This document shows positions 11,001 through 21,115 of a stretch of 64,000 nucleotides of DNA, piece after piece (the first letter of the stretch is position 1; every line of letters starts with the position of its first letter). A program made the position numbers and the translations under genes. The notes under the pieces are model-generated. The model saw only the letters and a list, made by a program, of their open reading frames with translations, did no database searches and was not told the origin of the DNA. The stretch is taken from positions 31,044,661 to 31,108,660 of the forward strand of contig BTRK01000002.1 in NCBI GenBank assembly GCA_036245805.1. Direction: 5' to 3'. The DNA comes from Pristionchus mayeri. Its lineage: Eukaryota > Nematoda > Chromadorea > Rhabditida > Neodiplogasteridae.

Positions 11001-13158
11001 CAGAATTCCATAGTCACCCCAGATCTGCTCATTTCCATCACGGATACCCAAGATCTACTCATGAATTCCACAATGACTTCTCTCCCCAGTGGATACAGAC
11101 TCATCCAGTCCATTCTTGGACCAATGATCACTGGTAAACCAACACTCCACAGTCAGTCTATTCCAGCTCATGCCATTATTCCTTGTGCAGCCACCAATAC
11201 TTCACTCGAGAAACGTAATCACGGGAAATCAACTGCTCACTCTCCACCAGCACATTCACCCCTCGTCAACTATGAGGCTAGTTCTACTCTGAAAAAGTCC
11301 GGCACTATCAAGTATCAAACGCCCAAATGCGATCAACAACATGCAAACGTGCCCAATCACATCTCTTTCAAAATCACTGACTCAATCACTCGCAATCGAC
11401 AGGATCCGTTTTATTGTTATTATTGTGACCCCACCCTCTTTTATTGTATCCCCTTAGTCGTCCATCATCTATTCTTCTACAACCAGCATCATCTTCATCA
11501 TCACTCATTCACATCAAATCACATCAATTCCACACCTCCACTTCCATTTTCTTCCCCAGGGCGGGAGTGTAGCGACTCACACGTCACTACCCTTTTCTTT
11601 TCTTACCCTAACACACTTTCATCAATCAGAGTACACTCACTCCGTTATCATAATCAGTCTCAGTCTATTCTCTATTGATGAGCGCAGCCCGATGCAAATT
11701 GGCCTCTCTCAACGAGACACTGACAAGGGCAATTCAATTAGCATGTTAATCTCATTCCGTTGTCTCGCCACTCTCACCCTCTCCCCTCTCTCTCTCCATT
11801 TACATGGGTTAGGACACGTCGACTAGACCGCCTATATAAACCATTCCTCTCCCTCACACCTCAGAGTTACACTGAACCTCTCCTCGTGCGCCTCACGAGT
11901 CACTCAGTCTGATCCACACTTGGATCTCATCCAGTCTTGGACCGTCACGTCCACCCCCATCCGATCCTCACTAGGATCTCACTCCAGCCAAGGACCACAG
12001 TCCTCCCCCATTCGATCCACACTTGGATCTCAGTCATCCTCACTGATCCTCACCTTGGATCTCACCCAGTCTCCCATCCTACCGTACCCCTTTCCCTTCT
12101 TCCCTTCTCCCTGTCTTACTGTAGTAATAAATTATTGATTTATCTACGGTCCCATTCACAGTGCATCAGTCTACAGTATCCTGGGCACAGACACACCTAG
12201 GGTCACAGTCAGTCTTCTTCCACCAAGCGTCCTAAGCTTGTCCCTGCTCTAATCGGTTACTGTATCTACAGTACTCCGGACTGAGTATCGTGGGCTCGCT
12301 AGTTCGCATAGTATCAACCTTTCCACGTACCAGATTGATGGAAAAGTGCGACGATCAACGATCAAAGATCAAAGATCAATCTCCGCAGGGCACTCTGTGC
12401 GGCGCGGCTGCGCACGCGGTCGTCCTCGCGCTGCAGGAGCTGCTGCGGCATCCGGACGACCTGGACAAGTGAGCATTTCGAAATTCAGATATTAATTTCG
12501 GAAAAATCACGTATGACTTCAGGGAAATTATGAAATCAGAGGATTAGGTTAATCTATTTTACCAAACCGCTTTCGAAATTTGACCCTGACTTACTCAGCG
12601 GAGATTTTGCGAGAACGGATAATTACGAAAAAGAGAGCAACTAGAGATCAAAGATCACCGTTTTAGGAACTGGCGCATCGAGACGAGCTGCCGCTACCTG
12701 ATCGACGCCATTCAGACGGGGTGAGAGAAGAGAGATCAAAGATCAAATTTAGATCGCATAACTCAATTGTGTATCAATGCTTTCCGAATTAATTCGAATC
12801 TTTCAATACGAGAAACGTTTCAACAAAATTATTTCAGATTATTCGCAGCTACTGTCTGTGATTCGCAAAGGGTGGACGGCGATATGGCACAGGCTGAGAC
12901 CGTGCGGCGACTGATCGCGAGGTGTTCAATCGGTTCCCGAGGGATCAAAGATCGCGTTGAGATTAATGAAGATTCATTGATAGACTAAAAATGCCCAGAA
13001 CTACATGTAGATCTATTATCGAAGATCACAGATCAAAGATTAAAGATGAAAGATCAACTATCACTCTCTGCAGATTCCCGCGTCCCGTGCAGCTCACTGA
13101 GGTCGTCGTGAGGGACGAGACGGTTCTGAATTCCGTTAATTATTACCGTGCTAATTAG
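8085..13158 (+). CDS. Nematode gene of unknown function, tandem copy 2, with an LTR retrotransposon in intron 2
   Basis: Exons: 8085-8129 (start MLAAANEDDEATKTV), 8300-8431, 12389-12468, 12667-12720, 12838-12921 and 13074-13158. All junctions keep frame (phases 0, 0, 2, 2, 2). Exon order and sequence match copy 1 at 6.6-7.7 kb. Intron 2 is almost 4 kb because a BEL/Pao-type element (8496-12310) is inserted in it. The last exon runs past the donor used in copy 1 and stops at TAG 13156-13158, so the copy 1 C-terminal exon with its acidic SDSSDGEAV tail has been lost. No known domain is recognised. Whether the long intron is still spliced is unknown. Confidence 0.7.
8496..9237 (+). repeat. 5' LTR
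   Basis: 742 bp, starting TGTAGCGACTCACACG and ending TCGCATA. It holds a TATA-like CCTATATAAACC around 8759-8770 followed by CT-rich leader sequence with repeated GGATCTCA units, and an AATAAA signal near 9053. It is nearly identical to the 3' LTR. Confidence 0.9.
9319..9948 (+). CDS. Retrotransposon gag, N-terminal part
   Basis: A 209-codon frame starting at ATG 9319, just after the primer-binding site. It encodes a helical, charged protein (for example TIHAKIKSTKGDIESIIKSC) followed by a Ser/Pro/His-rich linker. It stops at TGA just where the next frame opens. The sequence around 9905-9950 reads sensibly in the +1 frame (LDDTITRLKENYG), so a single indel near 9.9 kb probably broke one long gag frame in two. 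I describe the break only. Confidence 0.75.
   Translation: MSESHFASAYTRIQTIHAKIKSTKGDIESIIKSCISVNSFTEYESMRVTLRKAVNDLELTIGSYTDAINKLRRRVNNMLSDAPERIEVKQKEQTLFDQMRDDDNDGLDYDESSLKDSLFPFMRSLVDRTLSESLAHVNDMTEHSAKKEAIHQSVTQPTGTPSNSNHSHPPVIPAASNNSIIHNNDHPTQSIRFESNLAPLPTSMTPSLG
9945..11678 (+). CDS. Retrotransposon gag C-terminal half, zinc knuckles and protease fragment
   Basis: It overlaps the preceding frame by a few bases and has no strong start of its own. It carries a BEL-type gag segment (QRFINKVIQISDKSVVDNF and following), two or three Cys/His knuckles (CVYCGKHSYSDC, CFKCLSPHHTFNQC, CKHCTKPHHSSLC) and an aspartic-protease motif FLDTGGMISVISRSLV (around 10712-10760) followed by IGGESTG. After about 11.3 kb the protein becomes low-complexity His/Ser and runs into the 3' LTR. 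The polymerase and integrase domains that normally follow are missing, so this is a deletion derivative. Confidence 0.8.
   Translation: MKENYGRSKRLNVTLINQLHSIKPNSQSLEDQLECTQRFINKVIQISDKSVVDNFIAIHQIAGTIHSTHIRRMYNLEPSTMMEALKSIESDIREQIEIRNLESSFCSFSHNHIHSHQSRLESFSEDTMNNPTLTNQSPIISHSNGLSCVYCGKHSYSDCPTITSISDRKPILREKKLCFKCLSPHHTFNQCDRKCKHCTKPHHSSLCHSDSITPNQTVINASVVSGEPINGVARLYTSSSLLQNPTTNKTVTRNVFLDTGGMISVISRSLVEELYLKPNSTLSMSITGIGGESTGGHVHDVVTVNVVTTQRLHSIQALVMDSDITRPMHHQPLSDEDYTVVKSLCGEIPEFTQNSIVTPDLLISITDTQDLLMNSTMTSLPSGYRLIQSILGPMITGKPTLHSQSIPAHAIIPCAATNTSLEKRNHGKSTAHSPPAHSPLVNYEASSTLKKSGTIKYQTPKCDQQHANVPNHISFKITDSITRNRQDPFYCYYCDPTLFYCIPLVVHHLFFYNQHHLHHHSFTSNHINSTPPLPFSSPGRECSDSHVTTLFFSYPNTLSSIRVHSLRYHNQSQSILY
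11568..12310 (+). repeat. 3' LTR
   Basis: 743 bp, begins TGTAGCGACTCACACG directly after the polypurine tract and ends TCGCATA followed by the GTATC target duplication. It matches the 5' LTR except for scattered substitutions and one short rearranged stretch near 12200. Confidence 0.9.
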
Positions 13159-13261
13159 AAGTCTGACCCACAACGTTGTTACTGTAACGATCTGGTATAC
13201 TGTAGTCTTATTAAAATAAAATGCTTGATCCAACTGATCGATATTACTGTAACAAGATACT

Positions 13262-13333
13262 GCATTATTGTTTCGGCCGTGGTATATTAACAAATTCGCA
13301 TTATTGTTTCGGCCGTGGTATATTAACAAATTC
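13262..13333. repeat. 36-bp direct tandem repeat, two units
   Basis: Two perfect 36-bp units, 13262-13297 and 13298-13333, each containing TTATTGTTTCGGCCGTGGTA. It lies between two gene families and encodes nothing. Confidence 0.85.
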
Positions 13334-13663
13334 GACTTGGATACTTTCCGAATATTATGTTTTTATCTTTAGTTCAAGATAAGGACAACATCATCGATGC
13401 AATGCTTCATGCCCACTGGCCATCTCTGCAATTTACGGCTGTACAACCCCCTTCCGCCTTCCTAATTGGTCATCCTAATCGGATGCTTCCGCATATTAAG
13501 AGCTAATGAGATTCATGATCATCAATTAGCAATCATTCAACATGATATCGTTCCCAATGATCTCATCTTTCCCTTCTGTCTTTATTATTCGGATTATGAG
13601 TTTCACTCTTTTTTTACTCTTCTCCTCTTACTATTCAATTTCAGCTTTATCAACGAATCAAGC

Positions 13664-16284
13664 ATGCACGGGTTCACAACCAACAACTCGAACGAGAAGA
13701 TGGCCAAGGTAAGATTATCTCATCTTACTAAGATTATTCAACTATCTAGCAGACAATTTTTAAATCCGTCAATTTACAGTTTCGAGTCGGCAGCATTCCG
13801 AATGCTCTAATTACCATGTTAACTGGAAAGAAGGATAGCAAGGAAATCGTATCAATCTCCAGAATCTTTCATTTTGCCGAACCGGAATGCAGAAATCGGA
13901 TGTTCACTCGTGTCTACGTCAATACGGTATGACTCTTTTTGAAGTCCCATCCCCGCCCATCAATGAGGGGTTGAGAAAAACAGGGGGAAATATTATATTT
14001 AAAAGTGAATGGCCTAGATGAGGGATGAGGGGGGGGGGTGGCCAGAACCGAATAAGTGCCGAATTTATGGCTAGAGCTATATATACATTTATATTTCATT
14101 TGCACTGTGATAAGAATATGTTCAGACGCATCAAAATATCGTGGCTTTCGAAGACTCGACGGTCCATTCCTTCGACAAGGACTTCCCTTTGAGTGAAATC
14201 GCAGTGTTCTTCAACCGTGCAACGACCAGCGAGTTGAAGATCGAGGTATGTTCCATTTATTCACACAAAAACGATAAGAATCAGATCGATCGATTACCAC
14301 ATCAGGTCAATTGTCTTTTATTAATTGATGAAAATTTGCGTATTTTAGGGTTGGATGAATGAGGAGAGTGAAGCAAGACTCGAAGGTGTTTTCAAAACCC
14401 TCCTATTTCAACGACTTATTGTCGACATCGAAAATGACTACTCGGGAAGGTTAGTGGATCCGGAGGTTTTTCGAACATCGTCATTCTGGCCGAGTGGTCT
14501 AAGGCGCTGCGTTCAGGTCCCAGTCCACTTCTGTGGGCGCAGGTTCGAATCCTGCGGATGACAGAACTTTTTACATTTTCGTTTCAGAAAAAAACTCGTT
14601 TCAGAATCGTCAGTTCGCTTGTTCGTGGGCAATATTTCATCGAGTATGTGTGCATTAGCTGGAGGAAACTCGAGAAGGAGACCAAGGGAGCGATGCGAGT
14701 GGTTCTCAGCCTTCCTGCCATGGGCGAATGCATCCTCAGATCGCACAGTGATGTAGGTTGATTGTACTTGTTTTATAGGTGTGTTCAATGAATATCAGGT
14801 TGGTCATAAAGTTTTGACCGATTTTGACCATTGTGCATTCTGACACCTCCCTTCGTTCGTTGTTGTCCAATCAACATAGATCTTTTAGTAGTAGATAGGG
14901 GCGTCTATACTCTCTTCAGCGCACACTATCATGAATCTGTCCGACCAAGCAAACGAATATAGCCATGTCCCAAACTTCATGTGAGCGACCAACAACCTGT
15001 CCTTTCGAAGGATCAGCATTTCATTTCGAACAGAGATATGATCCAATCTTTGCCACAGTAGTAAAGTATGATGGACGTATGTCACACTGGTAATGTTGAT
15101 AATGGTCAGCCTCGAACGGCTTATTGGAAACAAGCGCGTAATCCGAGTTTGGGGGTTCATGACGCTGTTCCCGAAAAGTTTTTGGAGTATTGTATCTATA
15201 CCGACGGCCCTTGATATTTCAATTTCTCATAAATGTGAACTACCGAATCAATGTAAGTCACAATACTCTTTGGGAGAGGAAGTGGCTCTCCATTCAAGAA
15301 CAGGGTTCTTCCGAGTTTAGGTGTTTTTCCAATTTTGAACATCGAAATACACACTTTTGGAGTTTTTGTGCTAGACCTGTGGTTTGAGGAGCGGTAATAT
15401 CGTGCTCAAATTAATGAACAACAATTACCCTATCCACCACTAATTAGGAATGTTATAGAGTTCGCTACTTTTTCTAGGGTAATCCTTGTCCGAAGACCCT
15501 CCATTTTAGGTATTTCGGCATTTATATCGAAAAATAATTGATAGACAAATATCACTTTTTAAGATGAGAAAGCCAAGTGGGATCTAGCCAAGTGGGATCA
15601 ACCCTTAAAGTAGAGATGATAGCGCCCATAGGTAGGTGCCAGCCTCGTCAATACTTGAAACAGGTGATTTGTTCTAAAGAACTCTGATTTTTCTAAGCCT
15701 CCGTGATTCGTTGACCTGCACGAAGCTTATAACGAATTCAGCAGCTCTCTCCTTTTGGTACTAGGTAGTACACGTCTAGTGCTTTTTACTAAACTTTGTG
15801 AGCCTCCATCTAAAAATTTCTCTGCGAAGTACAGCAACTTTAAATAAAATCTTATTTTTTCTGAAAAAATCAAGTTACGTAGACCTTGATTTCTCGCATA
15901 GTAGATATACTTGCACCATTTCAATGATAATAATGAAAAGGTCGAACATGTCCCTATATATCGATATCAGGTCAATATGTTTCGATTTGAGCCAAACAAA
16001 TTATACGAACTCAAATTTGGGGCCCGAAATCGGTCAAAACTTTATGACCAACCTAATAGATGGAAGATCCACGAATCATCTTGTGAGATAATCAGTGGAA
16101 CAAGAGAAAGGGGAGTAACAAATGCCATCCGACAAATTGTTTATCTTTGAACGTTTTCTATTTTCAGGCTGCCGAATGCTTTTTGGAGCGGAAAGTAGAA
16201 AAGCATGTTGTTCGACAGTCTGCTATCTACGACATCGACATCAGGAAAATGGAAGACCTGGAATACACCTACTCCCGAGGATGA
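13664..16284 (+). CDS. Intact six-exon gene of unknown function
   Basis: Exons: 13664-13708, 13780-13926, 14126-14245, 14349-14449, 14605-14752 and 16168-16284 (TGA). Every junction keeps frame, giving about 225 residues. Recognisable blocks are FRVGSIPNALITMLTGKKDS, IAVFFNRATTSELKIE, GWMNEESEARLEGVFKTLL, CISWRKLEKETKGAMRVVLS and AAECFLERKVEKHVVR. I recognise no domain, but a diverged paralogue of the fifth exon lies at 18.1 kb. The exon at 13645 begins right after a good acceptor, so translation could begin upstream of ATG 13664. Intron 4 contains a tRNA-Leu gene and intron 5 a 1.26-kb TIR element. Upstream DNA (13380-13500) is repeated at 16420-16510, which marks the second copy. Confidence 0.75.
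14480..14563 (+). tRNA. tRNA-Leu(CAG), with an anticodon-stem mismatch
   Basis: 84 nt including the discriminator base. The acceptor arms pair (GTCATTC with GGATGAC, one G-T), the D-arm GGCCGAGTGG, long variable arm and T-loop GGTTCGAATCC are intact, and the anticodon in TTCAGGT is CAG (Leu). The 3' side of the anticodon stem is CCCAG where the copy at 19009-19092 has CGCAG, giving one C:C mismatch. It lies in an intron of the surrounding gene, same strand. Confidence 0.85.
14795..16056. mobile_element. 1.26-kb TIR element with TA target duplication, mariner-like ends
   Basis: Inverted ends of about 28 bp: AGGTTGGTCATAAAGTTTTG on the left and its complement on the right. TA dinucleotides flank both ends (14793-14794 and 16057-16058). 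The length and the AGGTTGGT-type terminus suit the mariner group. I could not read an intact transposase; only broken frames lie inside, so it is probably an old or internally degenerate copy. It is inserted in an intron of the 13.7-16.3 kb gene. Confidence 0.7.
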
Positions 16285-16737
16285 TTGAGGCATCATCGAT
16301 TTTGACAATTTCACAATTTTGTTTTGTAGAATAAATGAATAAATCTATAACTCAAAGACCAAACAATCAATCCAATTATCGAAAAAAAATATGCACAAAC
16401 CTTACCCTCTGGGAGCTTCATGCCCACTAAATGGAATCCAGCTTTACAGTCCTCCTTCCGCGCTAACCCTTCCGACCATTGTGATTACAATCGGATGCTT
16501 CCTTCTATGACTTTATGAATACATTGTGAGATAAGTCACCGTCATCGCAATATCTCTGCCTTGTTTCTCCTTGTCTCTCCTTTGAACTTTCTTATTCATC
16601 TTTGTGTATCCTAATTAGACTCTTGGTCTATCGCACCCACTCCCTCTTTTCATTTGCGCACGAGAACAGCCAATCTGTCTCATATTTTACTTATTATTTA
16701 TGAATTGACATGTTGGGTAAAGGTAAGCAAAAATATA

Positions 16738-17742
16738 TGAGCCCGTTTGCGTAAGAATCGGACAATTGTTGGCACGAGCTAAAAAAGTCAAATCTCTGTA
16801 GCTTCTTAATTTGGGGTGATCTGACCCGCTGATCACGATAGGCATGTTCATTTTGGTCAAAGATCTGTCGTTGACCCCAGACGCCATGACGTCGAAATAG
16901 GCCAATTTCGCATATTTCAGTTCCGGTAATCGCTAAAATTAAGCCAACATAGATTCCGGGGCAGAATTTAATAGCAATCACGCATGACCAATTAATTTTT
17001 CACGAAAAATTAATAGTAATTAGTAAAATGCAACTTTTTTGTGCGTGCAAAGTATTCGGGGAGACCGGAACCAAACTGACCGGCATAACGAGAGGAATCC
17101 AAATCTGTTTTCAAATATGAGAAAAAACATCGCTATAAGGTTTATGGCGTAAAATAGTGACCTGTTTTGTGAGCAAAGTCAGCGATCCCATCTGGTAGTG
17201 TGCGAGAGATAAGGGGAGAGGGGAGAGTGCAGGCAGCGAGAGGAAAGGGAAGAGGTCACGAGATCAAGGGACGATTCGAAGGAATCGCTGACCTTGCACA
17301 CAAAACAGGTCACTATTTTACGCCATAAACCTTATAGCGATGTTTTTTCTCATATTGGAAAACAGATTTGGATTCCTCTCGTTCAGCCGGTCAGTTTGGT
17401 TCCGGTCTCCCCGAATAGTTTGCACGCACAAAAAGGTTGCATTTTACTAATTACTATTAATTTTTCGTGAAAAATTAATTGGTCATGCGTGATTGCCATT
17501 AAATTCTGCCCCGGAATCTATGTTGGCTTAATTTTAGCGATTACCGGAACTGAAATATGCGAAATTGGCCTATTTCAACGTCATGGCGTCTGGGGTCAAC
17601 GACAGATCTTTGACCAAAATGAACATGCCTATCGTGATCAGCGAGTCAGATCACCCCAAATCACAAAGTTTCAAAGTTTTGAGCATTTTTGACCAATGCA
17701 AAATTTCCTCAGAATTGTCCGATTCTTACGCAAACGGGCTCA
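16738..17742. mobile_element. 1.0-kb foldback element
   Basis: Long inverted repeat: the left arm starts TGAGCCCGTTTGCGTAAGAA and the right arm ends with its complement. TATA flanks both sides (16734-16737 and 17743-17746). The arms run nearly to a centre around 17240. Frames on each arm are mirror images and not genes. Confidence 0.85.
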
Positions 17743-17885
17743 TATAGCTAAAATATACATATTTTCGAGAAAAGTAATTTACAATAGATCGGTATCCGTT
17801 AACAAGCCACTGTCCACGATTTGTATTCGCCTCATTCCTCATTCTCGCATCAAGGTGTTGCTTTGCTTATTCCTTCGCGATTGTT

Positions 17886-18674
17886 GCAGTTTTAGTGTAA
17901 GAATTTTGGGTGGAAGGGTCGGAGCTCGGCATTTTGACTGTATTCGTGATGGTGATGAGTACAGGAAAAGGAGTGACTTGCAAAGGATCATCTTAAATAA
18001 ATTTTCTAGTGTACCATGCAGATCGGAAAGATGGGCATTATCATTAGCGTATCTCATCAGATTATCTTGGATGGGGGTGTGATTCGTTCAGGATTTTTAC
18101 TTCCCTCTTACGAGGCTACACTTTCATCGAGGAGGCTACATTGCCTGGCGCAAACTTGAGAAAGAGACTGAGGGAGCGAAGCAAATGCTGCTTGGGCTTC
18201 CCACAATGGGCACCTGCTCAATTCTGCACACGATCTCATCAATGATAAGATTCTTTGTCATGTAGTTTCCAAGTCCTTTTGGGCAACATTCGATTTCGGC
18301 AACACCGTAATTACGCACAACGGACTCGCTGACGCATTTGAGGTACGAAACATTACTGTTCAACGAACCTTTATATCTCGGCCTTACTTCCGATCTTTGA
18401 AAGGCTGAAAATTCGTTACCTTCATAATTGAATTCATTACTTTCAGTTGGTTTGGAAGTCTCCCGAGGACAATAAATGGATCGATTGCAACCTGCATAAT
18501 ACAGTAATTGATGAGCTGCTCAAGCAACTCGATTCAAACTGCCGAATCCGTCCAGACAATACAACTCCGTTCGGCGATAGCTTAGTCGAACATCGTGCCT
18601 CTGGCGCTGTTCTCACTTACCATTCTTGCACCTCATCTCAAATGGATGTCTGCATCAAAATTCCCAGAGATTAG
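17886..18674 (+). pseudogene. Decayed second copy of the 13.7-16.3 kb gene plus an extra 3' exon
   Basis: 18115-18220 matches the fifth exon of the intact gene (WRKLEKET and LGLPTMGTCS against WRKLEKET and LSLPAMGEC). Between the conserved FIE and AWRKLEKE blocks it has 8 nt where the intact copy has 9, so the frame is broken. Further on, 18447-18674 is an open exon after a TTTCAG acceptor (LVWKSPEDNKWIDCNLHNTV and onward, stop TAG), not visible in the intact copy, so it may belong to another gene. Upstream DNA at 16420-16510 matches the region before the intact gene. I treat it as a relic with one uncertain exon. Confidence 0.5.
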
Positions 18675-18924
18675 AATGTGTCCTTTGAATCTTATTTATT
18701 CATGTTTTGATGTCTCTCTTTGCATAAAATTTGTATGATCTGATTACATCTAAATGTAATGTATAACTTTTCACATGAATACTTCACACTGGATATTCTC
18801 GCGATTCCCGATGAAATTGGAATATCTGTATTTCTGACATTTGCAAGAATCTCAAGTAATGCTAAAATGAATTCATTCTGCAACAAAACAATAACCATAT
18901 CGTACAACAAAGGCAACATCATCA

Positions 18925-19008
18925 GACAGTCTGCAAATATTGCCCTCGAACAAGCGAACTGACGATTCTGAAACGAGTTTTTTTCTGAAACGAAAATGTA
19001 AAAAGATC
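18925..19008 (-). pseudogene. Inverted duplicate of intron-4/exon-5 sequence next to the second tRNA-Leu
   Basis: Read on the minus strand, the bases after the tRNA match the DNA after the tRNA at 14563 (ATTTTCGTTTCAG, then AATCGTCAGTTCGCTTGTTCG), including the splice acceptor and first codons of that exon (RIVSSLV). The tRNA and its gene flank therefore duplicated together in inverted orientation. Confidence 0.8.
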
Positions 19009-19092
19009 TGTCATCCGCAGGATTCGAACCTGCGCCCACAGAAGTGGACTGCGACCTGAACGCAGCGCCTTAGACCACTCGGCCAGAATGAC
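19009..19092 (-). tRNA. tRNA-Leu(CAG)
   Basis: The complement of 19009-19092 folds as a tRNA-Leu: acceptor GTCATTC/GGATGAC, fully paired anticodon stem CTGCG/CGCAG, anticodon CAG in TTCAGGT, long variable arm and T-loop GGTTCGAATCC. It differs from the 14480 copy by restoring the anticodon-stem pair, so this is the more likely functional copy. Confidence 0.92.
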
Positions 19093-19451
19093 GATGGTGG
19101 AAGTAAGAGAAGAGTGTTGTATGCGCTCCCTTTCTCTCTCCAGTAGATTATGCGGGAAACAAGAGGGAAAATGCCGAAAATTACGGATATTCTGCGTTTT
19201 AAAATGGACGAATTGCCAAATATATAATCGAGGAACTTTAAGTCACTCATTATCACCATTCCCGTTTGCGAATGCTCTCGAGAAAGTGAATGGCTGTCAG
19301 GAATTGTAAGAATACCCAGTTTAAGGCAAACTTGAGAAAGGTCTTGTTCACACAAACTCTTTGGCGTTACCCGTATGCAATATACGTATTCAATTTATTT
19401 ATCCGGGTGGTATAATTTTCTGGGGAGGAAGTTGGTTCTATGCGAAGTTTA

Positions 19452-21104
19452 ACACGGGTCTCCTGTAAAAGTGTAGGAAAATGAGTCCCTGCAGCTACTA
19501 GAAAATATTTTATACCTCAGATTTCGATTAAACTTGGTTCATGAATATGGTTGAAGGTCAGAAGAAGGTTCATCCAGTCAGTTTGGTGAAATCTGCACAT
19601 TATCGATTTTTGTGATCTACCGCTTAAAATTGATGTATTTCAGTTCATTTTCATCGTACACCGTTCTGTTTGCCCTCGTTTTGCTCGTCTTCGAGAGTTC
19701 TACAATATCTTAAGCAATGTCCAGAAATATGGAAGCTGTTTCCATACTCATTTAACCTGAAAGCGATTTTCCAATCGAGAAATAGGTCTTATCGCGACCT
19801 GAACCCTGAAATACAATGAGTTTTATTGCTGCTATGGATTCTACGGACAAAATTAGTGGGGGTCTACGTTGACAGTTTTTCATATAACCATCCTCCCGAT
19901 GGATTTACTATGTAAGTTCGCGGACATAGCATAACTTTTGTCCAAAACGGTTTTTTGGCTGTATTTCACTTCAATCTAATTCAATCACAATTTTAAAAAA
20001 ATGAAATCGAAGGCTCTTTTTGAGACGAAGAAAAGTGTCTCTGAGCAATTTTGCTCTAAGATCACTTATTCACGAGTTATTCGAACATATAGCCTATTGG
20101 TTGATAAAAATACAGACAATATCGATTGTCTGGCTTCGTATACCAAAAACACAATCGTTTTTATTCTTTCTATGGAATCTCCACGCAAAATTAGGGGGTG
20201 TCTATGTTGGAAATTTTTCATTTCGCGGTCCTCCCACTATGGATTTACTATAGGAGATTATCGACGTTTCCGGACTTGGATATTTTTTGCTCCATAGTAA
20301 TCTCCCATAGTAAATCCATAGTGGGAGGACCGCGAAATGAAAAACTGCCAACATAGACACCCCCTAATTTTGTGTGGAGATTCCATAGAAAGAATAAAAA
20401 CGATTGTGTTTTTGGTATACGAACCCAGACAATCGATATTGCCTGTATTTTTATCAACCAATAGGCTATATGTTCGAATAACTCGGGAATAAGTGATCTT
20501 AGAGCAAAATTGCTCAGAAACACTTTTCTTTGTCTCAAAAAGAGCTTTCGATTTAATTTTTTTCAATTTTTTTCTTTCGATTTAAGATTGAAGTGAAATA
20601 CAGCCAAAAAACCGTTTTGGACAAAAATTATGCTATGTCCGCGAACTTACATAGTAAATCCATATCGGGAGGATGATTATATGAAAAGCTGTCAACGTAG
20701 ACCCCCACTAATTTTGTCCCTAGAATCCATAGCAGCAATAAAACTCATTGCATTTCAGGGTTCAGGTCGCGATAAGACCGATTTCTCGATTGGAAAATCG
20801 GTTTTCAGGTTAAATGAGTATGTAAACAGCTTCCATATTTCTGGACATTGCTTAAGATATTGTAGAACTCTCGAAGACGAGGAAAACGAGGGCAAACAGA
20901 ACAGTGTACGATGAAAATGAACTGAAATACATCAATTTTGAGCGGTATATCACAAAAATCGATAATGTGCAGATTTCACCAAACTGACTGGATGAACCTT
21001 CTTCTGACCTTCAACCATGTTCATGAACCAAGTTTAATCGAAATCTGAGTTATAAAATAATTTCTAGTAGCCAGCATTCCTACACTTTTACAGGAGACCC
21101 GTGT
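19452..21104. mobile_element. 1.65-kb foldback element
   Basis: The arms are inverted copies: the left starts ACACGGGTCTCCTGTAAAAG and the right ends with the complement. The symmetry centre is near 20278, with hairpin CTATGGATTTACTAT against its complement on either side. The mirror frames around 20001-20566 are artefacts of the arms. No clear target duplication is seen. Confidence 0.85.
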
Positions 21105-21115
21105 GAAGGGATCTA

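Larger units (their letters stand above)
8496..12310 (+). mobile_element. Internally deleted BEL/Pao-type LTR retrotransposon
   Basis: Direct LTRs lie at 8496-9237 and 11568-12310. The 5-bp target duplication GTATC is at 8491-8495 and 12311-12315. A primer-binding site beginning TGG follows the 5' LTR at 9238, and a polypurine tract (AGGGCGGGAG) precedes the 3' LTR. The inside encodes gag-like sequence, CCHC-type zinc knuckles and the start of a retropepsin-like protease. Reverse transcriptase, RNase H and integrase are absent, so the element is only 3.8 kb and cannot move by itself. The LTRs differ at only a handful of positions, so insertion was recent. BEL/Pao assignment rests on the gag/zinc-knuckle/protease order, the protease motif and the polypurine tract. 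Confidence 0.88.

Noticed and set aside
8848..12200. Repeated 72- and 87-residue frames at 8.85 and 11.9 kb
   Set aside because: They lie in the LTR leader and are identical because the LTRs are; low-complexity Ser/Pro/Ile content, no coding evidence.
14885..15160. Transposase frame inside the 14.8-16.1 kb element
   Set aside because: The short frames do not show mariner motifs I could recognise, so only the termini are used for the call.
20001..20566. Matching proteins on both strands
   Set aside because: They are mirror translations of the two arms of the foldback element at 19452-21104.
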